Below are positions 16,756-24,333 of a DNA stretch of 36,287 nt, in pieces. Under the pieces are notes generated by a model. The model did not search any database and was not told the DNA's origin. It saw nothing but the letters and a program-made list of their open reading frames with translations. The stretch comes from Alangreenwoodia sp964438605. Lineage in GTDB: Bacteria; Bacillota; Clostridia; Peptostreptococcales; Anaerovoracaceae. The stretch covers positions 1-36,287 of the forward strand of contig CAYTKT010000017.1 of NCBI GenBank assembly GCA_964438605.1, written 5' to 3'. A program made the translations under genes and the position numbers. Within the stretch, counting starts at the first letter, position 1. Every line of letters begins with the position of its first letter.

Positions 16756-19700
16756 TTATTTCACAATATCCTTGCAGAAACGCATGAGGATGACTGCAAC
16801 CATCGCGCGGGTGGAGTTGCCGGCGGGGGCGAGAGTGGCAGTGCTCGTACCTTCGATTATACCGGCAGACACGGCCCAGCGCATCGCGGTGTTGGCCCAA
16901 CCGCTGATAGAACCGGCATCGGTGTACTCGGACAGATCAGCCAGGCTGGACACGTTATAGCCCTTGAGACTGGCGTAGCGATACAGGATTGCAGCCATCT
17001 GTTCGCGGGTGATGGTGTCGTTGGGACCGAACTTGCCGTAGCCGTAGCCGTCTACAACGCCGCTGGCAGCCGCCCAGTTGATGGCGTCAGAGAACCATTG
17101 ACCGGCGGGAACGTCATTGAACTTGACATCCTTGGTCACAGCGGGCTCGCCCTCCAGACGGTAGAGGATAGTCACCATCTCCGCTCGGGTGGTGATGCCG
17201 TCGGGATCGAAGATGCCATCGGCCTTGCCGACCATCAGGCCATTCTCGATGGCAAAGTCCACGCCCTCGTGATACCATGCTTCAGTGTTCACATCGGTGT
17301 ACTTCTCGGACGGGCAGACGTGTACCTGTTCTTCCTCCTTGAAGGTTACTTTGACGGTAACGGGTTGGTCGGCTTTATCCACCATTTCAAAGCTATAGGT
17401 GCCATCCCCGTTGTCTTTTACGGTCACGTTGCCGCCGTTCCTGTCGGTTACGATGACCTGATCCACTACATAGCCCTGATTAGGCTTTGGCGTGACGGTC
17501 ACAGTCTTGCCCGCACCGGCATACCGGTCGGAAACGGTGAAACTGCCGTTGGTTGTGCTCTCGGTTTTGACTGTAGTGCCGGAGGTGACAGAATCACCAC
17601 TGGTGTAGGCGGCGCGGGTGATGGTGACGATGTACTCGGTGGTTTTGCCTTCATGGGTCACGGTAATCTTGACCACCGTATCGCCGACCGGAAGGTCATC
17701 GACATTGATTGTTCCATTGTTGTCAACATCAACGGGTTCGCCGTTGACAGAGGCGGTGACGGTGCAGTTCTCGTGGGCCTCAGCGGTGAGGGTCACGCTT
17801 GTCACGCTGTTGCCGACACTGACGCCATATTTTTGTCCGTCTGGATTAAACGCGGGATCCAGCGTGCCGGGGGTGACAGTTAAGTCGTCGAGCCCCACGG
17901 TGTCCACCTTAGCCAGTGTGAAGGTGGAAAATCCGTTTTTGTCCACAAAGGTGATCTTGCCATCCTTCACAGGCACGTTGTAGTAGCTCAACTTGCCGTT
18001 GTGGTCATGGGCGACGCGAATGAACTCGCCCTCATCGGCAAAGTCTTCGGGGATGGGGATCACGATGGTGGAGGATTCGGTGATATCAAACTCAGTAGAT
18101 TCCTTCAACGCAGCGGCATTTTTACCGATAATAACATTGCTCGGGTCCTTCTCTGTGGAAGCAACGACCTTGTACTTTGGTGTGATGTCCAGAACAAACG
18201 CACCTTCGGGATTGTAGCTCTCGACTCTCACATTGATCTCGGTGACGATGTGGATATAGACTTCTTGGTCGTTTTCGACATCCACATTTTCCCCTTGCAA
18301 CGCCTCTTTTGCCTCTTCGACGGTATGCTGTTTTTCATTGACGATGCCGTTCAGCGCTTCACTGGAAAGGGTGACGTTAGTATCGTTCAACTGTTCTTCT
18401 CCAATACCGTCGATTTCACTACCGATTTGAGTTTGCACCTCTGGTTTGTCCACAATAGTGGTGACCTCCCCCTGTTCCAGCGCGAACGTCACGTTGACGG
18501 TCACGTCGGCGTCGGGCATATTGAAAGTGTAGGGAGCGCTCTTAAGTTCATTTGTCATTGGGGTGTTATCACTCTTATAGGAGTAGGTCACACTTATCAC
18601 CTTATATCCCGTGTCTGGAATGACGGTAACGGTGATTGGATCACCAGAGGCGCCGGATGTACGATCTGCGGATACAGTACCGCCGATGGTCGCCTCCGTG
18701 GTAATAGTATACATCCTTGTAAGGATCGCATTCGAGCCGTCAACCTTTAATCCGTATTTCGGATCCTCATACTTTATAAAAGCCAGTTGTTCCTGGGTGA
18801 TAGAACCCTCGGCCTCAACGGGCTTCGCGACGGGATTCTCTGAGCTGTTAACGATTTCATCCTGCATTTTAACGTACAGATTTACATCGGCCCCCTCAGT
18901 GAATCTACCAATTTTCAAGTCCGCAAGCAGACCGTCCCCGTCACTGTTTCCGTCGAGATACAGATTATCGCCGGGTTTCTTGTTCGTTGAGGTGTTGCCC
19001 GTTATTTTGGAATTCCCGGATAACTCTACAACATTGTCCCACGGCGAAACAAGAACGCCGCCGACATTTGTGGCGGTGTTTCCGGTGATCTGTCCGCCGC
19101 TCATTGTGAAAGAGGCATAGCTGTTCAGAAAGAGGGAACTGCCCGCAGCAGCCGTGTTTCCGATGACCCGTCCACCGCTCATTTCAAAATAACTTCTCGG
19201 ACGCACCAGAAACGCGCCGTTCAAATAAGCCACGCCGCCATTCTTTGCGTTATTGTTCTGGATTAGTCCTTTTTTAAACACTGTTTTGCTGGCATAATTG
19301 TAAATCGCGCCACCGTTACCTTTGCAAATGTTTTCTGAAATCTCACCATCGTTTATGGTGACGATTGTGTAGCCCCAAGCATAAATCGCGCCGCCGTCGT
19401 TATCACTGCTGTTTTCAGAGATCGCGCCACCGTTCATGGTGAATTTTTCGCCATAATCTGTGTCATTTTTGTGTCCAGACACATAAATCGCGCCACCGCG
19501 TCCGTTATGCCCATTTTTTTCAGTTTCATATCCCTTCGAATAATCGACAGCCGTGTTGCCGGTGATCTCGCCGCCGTTCATGGTCAGGGTTCCCGTTTCC
19601 ACCAGAGCTACTCCACCGCCGCCGGCGGCTTTATTGCCGGTTATTTTCGCGCCGTTTTTCATTTCGGCGGAGCCGTTGATTACGCAAAGCGCGCCGCCTG

Positions 19701-20433
19701 CTCCCTTGGGTTCGGTATTATTGTTATTTGTCAGTACCGCACCGTCGTTCAAAACCAGTTTTGCGTTATCATTTACAGCGATCATGGCCCGCGTCGCATT
19801 GATATTGTCAGTGCTTCCACCGTCCACAACAATATTCTTTAAGATTATGATGCTGGAGGTCGTCAGGTTGAGCATATAGCCATTACACTCATTGCTGCGC
19901 TTGATCTGATAGGTGTGCCCTGCCGCGCTGGTGATGGTCACAGATTTATTTACAGCAATGGGTTCAGTTTCATCAAGCGTAATGTCCTTGAGAAGCTCGA
20001 TTGTGCTTCCAGAGTTGGCTGCCTCAATGGCTGCTTTGAGAGTATCGTATTTCGTACTTCCGATCTGGGCAACATCGTTCTCCTCGTCAGTTTTGATATT
20101 CTCTGCTGGTTCATTTGACGTAACGTCTGTACCATATGAACTAGGCTGACCATCACTAGTTGAGACTTCTTCCTTTTTCGAAGGATTGTCTTGCTCATCT
20201 GACAATTCACTGCCAGCTTCTTCTGCTGTGCTTTTAACATCAGATTCTTCCTCGGCATCAGTACCTGTAAGATTATTCACGCTGGAATTAGACGTTTTGT
20301 TCGTTTCTGCCGCGATAGCAACCCCACTATCCGGCGATTTGTTGTTTGTCGCGAACGCCGTGGTAGGCAACAGGGTCATAATCATGCACAGGCAGAGGAG
20401 CATCGCCAGCACACGGTTTTTTTTGTTTTTCAT
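16756..20433 (-). CDS. SLH-anchored beta-helix surface protein
   Basis: A 1225-residue cell-surface protein. Residues 1-28 form a signal peptide (KNKKNR, then a hydrophobic core, TAFA|T). Residues about 30-120 are a low-complexity S/E/D/T region. About 125-520 is a right-handed beta-helix made of repeats of the type MNGGxITGNxAxxxGGA with Asn/Gly ladders. About 550-640 and 1000-1075 are repeat domains of the TITTEATIGGTVSADR / GSFTVSDRYAGAGKTVTVTP type. About 905-995 resembles a cadherin-like beta-sandwich. Three SLH repeats close the protein (YTDVNTEAWYHEGVDFA, FNDVPAGQWFSDAINWA, YTDAGSISGWANTAM). GGAGGT lies 7 nt before the ATG. Likely an adhesin or glycan-binding protein; no ligand can be named. 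Its upstream region carries an invertible promoter. Confidence 0.9.
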   Translation of the reverse strand: MKNKKNRVLAMLLCLCMIMTLLPTTAFATNNKSPDSGVAIAAETNKTSNSSVNNLTGTDAEEESDVKSTAEEAGSELSDEQDNPSKKEEVSTSDGQPSSYGTDVTSNEPAENIKTDEENDVAQIGSTKYDTLKAAIEAANSGSTIELLKDITLDETEPIAVNKSVTITSAAGHTYQIKRSNECNGYMLNLTTSSIIILKNIVVDGGSTDNINATRAMIAVNDNAKLVLNDGAVLTNNNNTEPKGAGGALCVINGSAEMKNGAKITGNKAAGGGGVALVETGTLTMNGGEITGNTAVDYSKGYETEKNGHNGRGGAIYVSGHKNDTDYGEKFTMNGGAISENSSDNDGGAIYAWGYTIVTINDGEISENICKGNGGAIYNYASKTVFKKGLIQNNNAKNGGVAYLNGAFLVRPRSYFEMSGGRVIGNTAAAGSSLFLNSYASFTMSGGQITGNTATNVGGVLVSPWDNVVELSGNSKITGNTSTNKKPGDNLYLDGNSDGDGLLADLKIGRFTEGADVNLYVKMQDEIVNSSENPVAKPVEAEGSITQEQLAFIKYEDPKYGLKVDGSNAILTRMYTITTEATIGGTVSADRTSGASGDPITVTVIPDTGYKVISVTYSYKSDNTPMTNELKSAPYTFNMPDADVTVNVTFALEQGEVTTIVDKPEVQTQIGSEIDGIGEEQLNDTNVTLSSEALNGIVNEKQHTVEEAKEALQGENVDVENDQEVYIHIVTEINVRVESYNPEGAFVLDITPKYKVVASTEKDPSNVIIGKNAAALKESTEFDITESSTIVIPIPEDFADEGEFIRVAHDHNGKLSYYNVPVKDGKITFVDKNGFSTFTLAKVDTVGLDDLTVTPGTLDPAFNPDGQKYGVSVGNSVTSVTLTAEAHENCTVTASVNGEPVDVDNNGTINVDDLPVGDTVVKITVTHEGKTTEYIVTITRAAYTSGDSVTSGTTVKTESTTNGSFTVSDRYAGAGKTVTVTPKPNQGYVVDQVIVTDRNGGNVTVKDNGDGTYSFEMVDKADQPVTVKVTFKEEEQVHVCPSEKYTDVNTEAWYHEGVDFAIENGLMVGKADGIFDPDGITTRAEMVTILYRLEGEPAVTKDVKFNDVPAGQWFSDAINWAAASGVVDGYGYGKFGPNDTITREQMAAILYRYASLKGYNVSSLADLSEYTDAGSISGWANTAMRWAVSAGIIEGTSTATLAPAGNSTRAMVAVILMRFCKDIVK

Positions 20434-20451
20434 CTTGCGTACCTCCTATCT

Positions 20452-20526
20452 TTAGATTTTTTGATAGACCATCTTCGGGGCTTCCCTCGAAGACGATTTT
20501 GTGCAGTTCATTTTTCCGCCTTTCAT
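20452..20526 (-). CDS. Possible leader peptide upstream of the surface protein
   Basis: A 24-codon frame directly upstream of the surface gene, ending 18 nt before its ATG. It begins MKGGKMNCTK; the second ATG has AAAGGCGG at good spacing, which is the more likely start. The coding stretch includes a strong hairpin (20471-20494). It could be a translated leader or chance. Confidence 0.25.
   Translation of the reverse strand: MKGGKMNCTKSSSREAPKMVYQKI
20471..20494 (-). promoter_or_regulatory. Hairpin in the 5' leader of the surface protein gene
   Basis: On the minus strand GTCTTCGAGGG pairs with CCCCGAAGAT around a 3-nt turn, about 9-10 bp with one bulge or G-U. It lies 38 nt upstream of the surface gene ATG. 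There is no U-tract in that direction, so it is more likely a leader structure than a terminator. Confidence 0.4.
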
Positions 20527-20679
20527 CCCCCTTTCTGCCGCATATTTGTGAATATCAATGGCTCCGGTATATGAAAGAGGCGCTGCTGCCACCCTTCACA
20601 GCGGAGAATGTGTGCCGCGCTGTTTTCATCATCCGTCCGGAGGCAGAGAGTGCGGCTGCGTATTCGTACAGACCGTTTC

Positions 20680-20703
20680 ACAAGAATGTGTAATATCTTG
20701 TAA
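20680..20703 (+). repeat. Left inverted repeat of invertible promoter segment
   Basis: Begins ACAAGAATGTGTAATATC and ends TTGTAA. It matches the reverse complement of 20814-20837 at 23 of 24 positions. The site is itself quasi-palindromic (ACAAGA ... TCTTGT), as expected for a crossover site bound by a recombinase dimer. Confidence 0.85.
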
Positions 20704-20813
20704 TAGGAAAACCGCTCTTTACTGTTCGCCGTACAGCGGAAATTTTGGTAAAAATATATGGAAATCGAAACCCCGCCGTGCTATAATGCATATGTATTTT
20801 TGTGTGGATTGCT
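20704..20813. promoter_or_regulatory. Invertible DNA segment (promoter switch), sequenced in the OFF orientation
   Basis: 110 bp between the two inverted repeats. It carries one good promoter, pointing right (+), away from the surface protein gene at 20433 and into the antisense strand of the recombinase gene. Inverting the segment would put the -10 at about 20730-20735 on the minus strand, roughly 290 nt upstream of the surface gene ATG. I see no comparable promoter on the minus strand of this segment as it stands. The switch is inferred from layout; inversion itself is not shown by one sequence. Confidence 0.8.
20759..20787 (+). promoter_or_regulatory. Extended -10 promoter inside the invertible segment
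   Basis: TGGAAA at 20759-20764 (4 of 6), a 17-bp spacer, and TATAAT at 20782-20787 with TG at 20779-20780 (TGCTATAAT). It reads rightward in this assembly, across the right inverted repeat. Confidence 0.7.
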
Positions 20814-20837
20814 TTACAGGATATTACACATTCTTGT
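20814..20837 (-). repeat. Right inverted repeat of invertible promoter segment
   Basis: Reverse complement begins ACAAGAATGTGTAATATC, differing from the left copy at one base (CTGTAA for TTGTAA at the end). It lies 12 nt from the stop codon of the serine recombinase. Confidence 0.85.
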
Positions 20838-20849
20838 AAAAACAGCTCT

Positions 20850-21515
20850 TTACAGCAATACCGACTTTTCGTAGGCTGCCGCCCGGTAGCGGAAAGTAGC
20901 CAGAGGCATGCCACACTCCTTTGCCGCTGCTGTGCCAGTGATTTGTTTCGTTTTCCAACGCTGATAAGCGCTGTGGAAATTTTCCGGCAATGGACGGGGC
21001 GGCCTACCAAACTGTACTCCACGGGCTTTTGCTGCTGCGATGCCCTCTGCCTGTCTCTGTCGTATATTAGCGCGCTCATTTTCTGCGACAAAACTGAGCA
21101 CTTCTAAAACGATGTCCGACAGGAAAGTCCCCATCAGGTCTTTGCCTTTACGGGTGTCCAGAAGAGGCATATCCAACACCACGATGTCAATGCTCTTTTC
21201 CTTTGTTAGAACGCGCCACTGCTCCAAAATCTCTTTGTAGTTGCGCCCCAGACGATCGATGCTCTTAATGTAGAGCAGATCGTCTTTTTTCATGCGTCGC
21301 ACCAACTTTTTGTATTGCGGCCTGTCAAAGTCCTTGCCGGACTGCTTGTCCATAAAGATGTTACCTTCCGGCACTCCCATCTCTTGCAGGGTGATGCGCT
21401 GCCTGTCCTCGTTTTGCTCCCGCGTGCTGACGCGGATGTAACCATAAATCGCTATAATATTAATCCTCCTTTCAAATGATCGTCCTTTTGTATGGTCTGG
21501 TTCATGTTGAAGCAA
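20850..21515 (-). CDS. Small serine recombinase / DNA invertase
   Basis: Resolvase-invertase family. The N-terminal catalytic domain begins IYGYIRVSTREQNEDRQ with the nucleophilic serine in RVST, then QSGKDFDRPQY, SIDRLGRNYKEI and the E-helix SFVAENERANIRQRQAEGI. A short C-terminal helix-turn-helix (about 170-221, ITGTAAAKECGMPLATFRYRA) binds DNA. The size fits Hin/Gin-type invertases. The open frame reaches ATG 21515, but the family N-terminus and a perfect AAAGGAGG (21465-21472) place the natural start at codon 21. That codon is ATA (21453-21455), with ATT one codon earlier. So either a non-AUG start is used, the upstream ATG is used, or the start codon has mutated. It sits next to inverted repeats flanking a promoter and most likely flips that segment. 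Confidence 0.88.
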   Translation of the reverse strand: MLQHEPDHTKGRSFERRINIIAIYGYIRVSTREQNEDRQRITLQEMGVPEGNIFMDKQSGKDFDRPQYKKLVRRMKKDDLLYIKSIDRLGRNYKEILEQWRVLTKEKSIDIVVLDMPLLDTRKGKDLMGTFLSDIVLEVLSFVAENERANIRQRQAEGIAAAKARGVQFGRPPRPLPENFHSAYQRWKTKQITGTAAAKECGMPLATFRYRAAAYEKSVLL

Positions 21516-21977
21516 ACCAACGCTTTCATTTTTTATTAAATACTAGCACATCGTATGTTCTCTTTTATTGTCTTTTTGCTTATTTCCCTACAAACATTTT
21601 GCGCTATGATATAGATTCAATTTCAGGTATTCTTCAGTTTGTCGCTCAGTTCAAACTCTGGATACTCCAATGGTGTGCTGAAGATGAAGTAATCCATTTC
21701 GGAGCGGTTGTTTACGGTAGTTCCAATGCTGTTTTCGACGGCGATTGATGCTCATTCCTTGTACTGTTTTAGGGATTATCAAAAGAAATGCTGTATTTTT
21801 TTGAAAAAATTTCATGTAATATATTTACAAACGTTAGCGGATAAGTTATAATTCAGACGACGAAAATTCAATATTATGTAATTTAAGGATTTTTAAGTAA
21901 TTTAAAATTCAAATTTCCAGAAAGCGCGATGATTGTGGAAATACCGACATTTGTGAAAGAAAGCGGAGGCGGGTGAA
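21516..21977. other. Intergenic region between recombinase and yraN
   Basis: About 460 nt, AT-rich. The + frame at 21476-21748 and a short minus-strand frame near 21630-21705 (beginning MDYFIFSTPLEYPEFEL) have no ribosome binding site and no family I recognise; one could be a decayed gene end. The only clear signal is the promoter at 21824-21852. Confidence 0.4.
21824..21852 (+). promoter_or_regulatory. Sigma-A promoter for the yraN-comM-dprA-topA cluster
   Basis: TTTACA at 21824-21829, 17-bp spacer, TATAAT at 21847-21852. Start near 21859 leaves a leader of about 120 nt to yraN. Confidence 0.7.
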
Positions 21978-22352
21978 TTGACAAAGCGTGGCAAAAAAAC
22001 GAGTCAACAGACTTTCGGCGAGATTGGAGAACGCCTGACAGCGGATTATCTGAAGCGACAGGGATATCGGATCGTCGACAGGAATTACAGATGCAGATTC
22101 GGAGAAATTGATATTGTTGCAGAGGAGCCGGAGAAGGGAATCCTGTGTTTTGTAGAGGTTAAGACGCGTTCCGGTCTGCGCTGTGGACTGCCCTGCGAAG
22201 CCGTGACTTCAAGAAAATTGTGCCATATCAGAATGTCCGCATTTTATTATACGGCAAACTGTCGGCCCGGATGTGGTGATTACCGCGTGGATGTCGCTGA
22301 AGTGCTGCGCCTGCGGGGCAAATATTATATCAGATATACAGAAAATGTTTAA
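21978..22352 (+). CDS. yraN: YraN family (UPF0102) endonuclease-like protein
   Basis: 124 residues, restriction-endonuclease-like fold, related to Holliday-junction-resolvase-type nucleases; the exact function is not settled. The family pattern is complete: GEIGERLTADYLKRQGY, VDRNYRCRFGEIDIVAEE with the nuclease-core acidic residues, and FVEVKTRSG. TTG 21978 is preceded by GGAGGCGGG. Neighbours comM, dprA and topA form the usual Firmicutes DNA-processing cluster. Cysteines are more frequent than usual in the C-terminal half. Confidence 0.93.
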   Translation: MTKRGKKTSQQTFGEIGERLTADYLKRQGYRIVDRNYRCRFGEIDIVAEEPEKGILCFVEVKTRSGLRCGLPCEAVTSRKLCHIRMSAFYYTANCRPGCGDYRVDVAEVLRLRGKYYIRYTENV

Positions 22353-22478
22353 ATTTGAATTGCGTAAGAGTGAAAAATCATCAAATGCAGAATGAGCGCT
22401 TTGATTTTACCGTGTTAGAACGATTGCAAATCAGGCAGCAGGCGTGAGATGATTGTAGGATATGAGAAGGGGGACAGG

Positions 22479-24188
22479 ATGTATTCTAAGGTTATTTGCG
22501 GTACACTGACGGGTCTTTCCGCCGAAAGAGTAGCGGTGGAGTCGGACGTGGCGTTCGGTTTTCCGGCGTTTTATATCGTAGGACTGGCGGACGCGGCGAT
22601 TCGCGAGTCGAAGGAGCGTGTGAGAGCAGCTATCAAAAATTCCGGGCTGCCGTTTCCCCAGGAACGGGTTACAGTCAATCTTTCTCCGGCAGATATTAAA
22701 AAGGAAGGAACTCATTTCGATCTGCCTATCGCTATCAGCATCCTGGCGGCAGGCGGCAGATTCAGTGAAGAAAGCGAATGGCTCACAGAGAAATGTGCCT
22801 TTTTGGGGGAACTGGCGCTCGACGGCTCAATCGTCAGAATACGCGGTGTTCTGCCGCTTCTATTGGACCTGAAGGCTGCCGGCGTGCACACTTTTTTCCT
22901 GCCCAGACAGAATCTGAACGAGGCATCTATCGTGTCGGACATTCGGCTGTTTCCGGCGCAGTCACTCCGTCAGGTTGTCGATCATATCAGAGGAAACAGG
23001 AAAATCGAAGCTGTTTATGGGAGTGATGAAATTTTCCGGCACAGAAGCAGTGATCTGAAACAGGAAGATCCGGCGCGCAGTGGATTTCCCGATTACGGTG
23101 ATGTGATCGGGCAGGAATCGGCAAAACGGGCCCTCCAGATTTCGGCGGCAGCCATGCATAATATTCTGATGGTTGGTCCGCCGGGTTCCGGTAAGTCAAT
23201 GCTTGCAAAACGGCTGCCGGGTATCCTGCCGCCGCTGACTTATGAGGAGGCGGTAGAACTAACGAAAATTTACAGTGTCTGCGGTATGATTGACGATGAT
23301 GATCCGCTGATTTTTCAAAGGCCGTTCAGGTTTCCCGATACGAAAATAACGCCGGCCGCTTTGGTAGGCGGCGGATTGCGGCCGAAGCCCGGCGAGATTT
23401 CACTGGCCCATTTCGGCGTTCTTTTTCTCGATGAACTGCCGGAATTTTCCGGAGAAAGCCTGGAAGCGCTGCGCGGGCCGATGGAGGACGAACAGGTCAG
23501 CATTTCCCGGACGGGCGGACGCTATCTTTTCCCCGCGAAATTCTTGACGGTTGCCGCCATGAATCCGTGTCCCTGCGGATATGCGGGAGATTCAAGGCGC
23601 GTATGTGTCTGTACACGGCGCCAGATCGAACGGTATCGGACGAAATTGTCCGGTCCATTTCTCGACCGGATTGATTTGTTTGTTCACGTTCATTCGCCTG
23701 AGCCGGAGGAATTTCTGCGTTATAGAGAGCAGGCAGCTGATGGGATGAAGAACGAATATACGGACGAATATATTGGCGATGAAAAAAGAAGTAAAAAAAT
23801 AGCCGGCCAAACGATGGATGGCGGGAAAAGAAATGAAGAAACGGCAGATGAAGCGAAAGACGCCCTGGTGGAAAGGGAGACGGGCTGTGCGGTCAGCAGC
23901 GCACAGCTAAGAGAGGGTGTTTTGCGTGCGCGCCAGCTGCAGCGAGATCGTTTTAAAAACGACGAAATCTCATACAATTCTCAGATGATGCCGCGTCATA
24001 TTGAAAGATACTGCGCGCTCGACAGCGAATCGAAACAACTTCTTGACGAAGCATATCGGAAGATGGTTTTAAGCATAAGATCGTATTACAGAATCATCCG
24101 CGTGGCACGAACGATTGCGGATATTGAAGGATCAGAGCGGATCCGGGCAAATCATATTGCGGAGGCCGTCACGTATAAGCAGCAATAA
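22479..24188 (+). CDS. comM: YifB/ComM family Mg-chelatase-like AAA+ ATPase
   Basis: ComM is a hexameric branch-migration helicase that helps integrate incoming single-stranded DNA in natural transformation. The order is a Lon-protease-like N-terminal domain (about 1-165, MYSKVICGTLTGL, GLADAAIRESKERVRAAI), an AAA+ core with Walker A GPPGSGKS (about 238-245), GVLFLDELPEF as Walker B, the cysteine cluster PCPCGYAGD...RVCVC, and the Mg-chelatase C-terminal domain. It is 569 residues from ATG 22479, against about 500-510 usually; the excess is a charged insert of about 60 residues (near 415-475). I prefer ATG 22479, after GAAGGGGG, over ATG 22449. dprA follows, a fitting partner in transformation. 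Confidence 0.94.
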   Translation: MYSKVICGTLTGLSAERVAVESDVAFGFPAFYIVGLADAAIRESKERVRAAIKNSGLPFPQERVTVNLSPADIKKEGTHFDLPIAISILAAGGRFSEESEWLTEKCAFLGELALDGSIVRIRGVLPLLLDLKAAGVHTFFLPRQNLNEASIVSDIRLFPAQSLRQVVDHIRGNRKIEAVYGSDEIFRHRSSDLKQEDPARSGFPDYGDVIGQESAKRALQISAAAMHNILMVGPPGSGKSMLAKRLPGILPPLTYEEAVELTKIYSVCGMIDDDDPLIFQRPFRFPDTKITPAALVGGGLRPKPGEISLAHFGVLFLDELPEFSGESLEALRGPMEDEQVSISRTGGRYLFPAKFLTVAAMNPCPCGYAGDSRRVCVCTRRQIERYRTKLSGPFLDRIDLFVHVHSPEPEEFLRYREQAADGMKNEYTDEYIGDEKRSKKIAGQTMDGGKRNEETADEAKDALVERETGCAVSSAQLREGVLRARQLQRDRFKNDEISYNSQMMPRHIERYCALDSESKQLLDEAYRKMVLSIRSYYRIIRVARTIADIEGSERIRANHIAEAVTYKQQ

Positions 24189-24333
24189 AACCGGCTTTTT
24201 GAAAATATCTGCGAGTGTCTGGAATATAAAATGGAATTATTTTGAAAATCTATAAAAACTAGGGTATATAAGAGTGAATAAAAAATCAGGGGTAAATCAG
24301 GGGCAATAGAAAAATGGGATAGGGTTTTGAAAA

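Noticed and set aside
17098..18750. Long + strand frames opposite the beta-helix surface gene
   Set aside because: Shadow frames produced by the repetitive, G/C-rich codons of the 1225-residue gene; no starts with SD and no domains.
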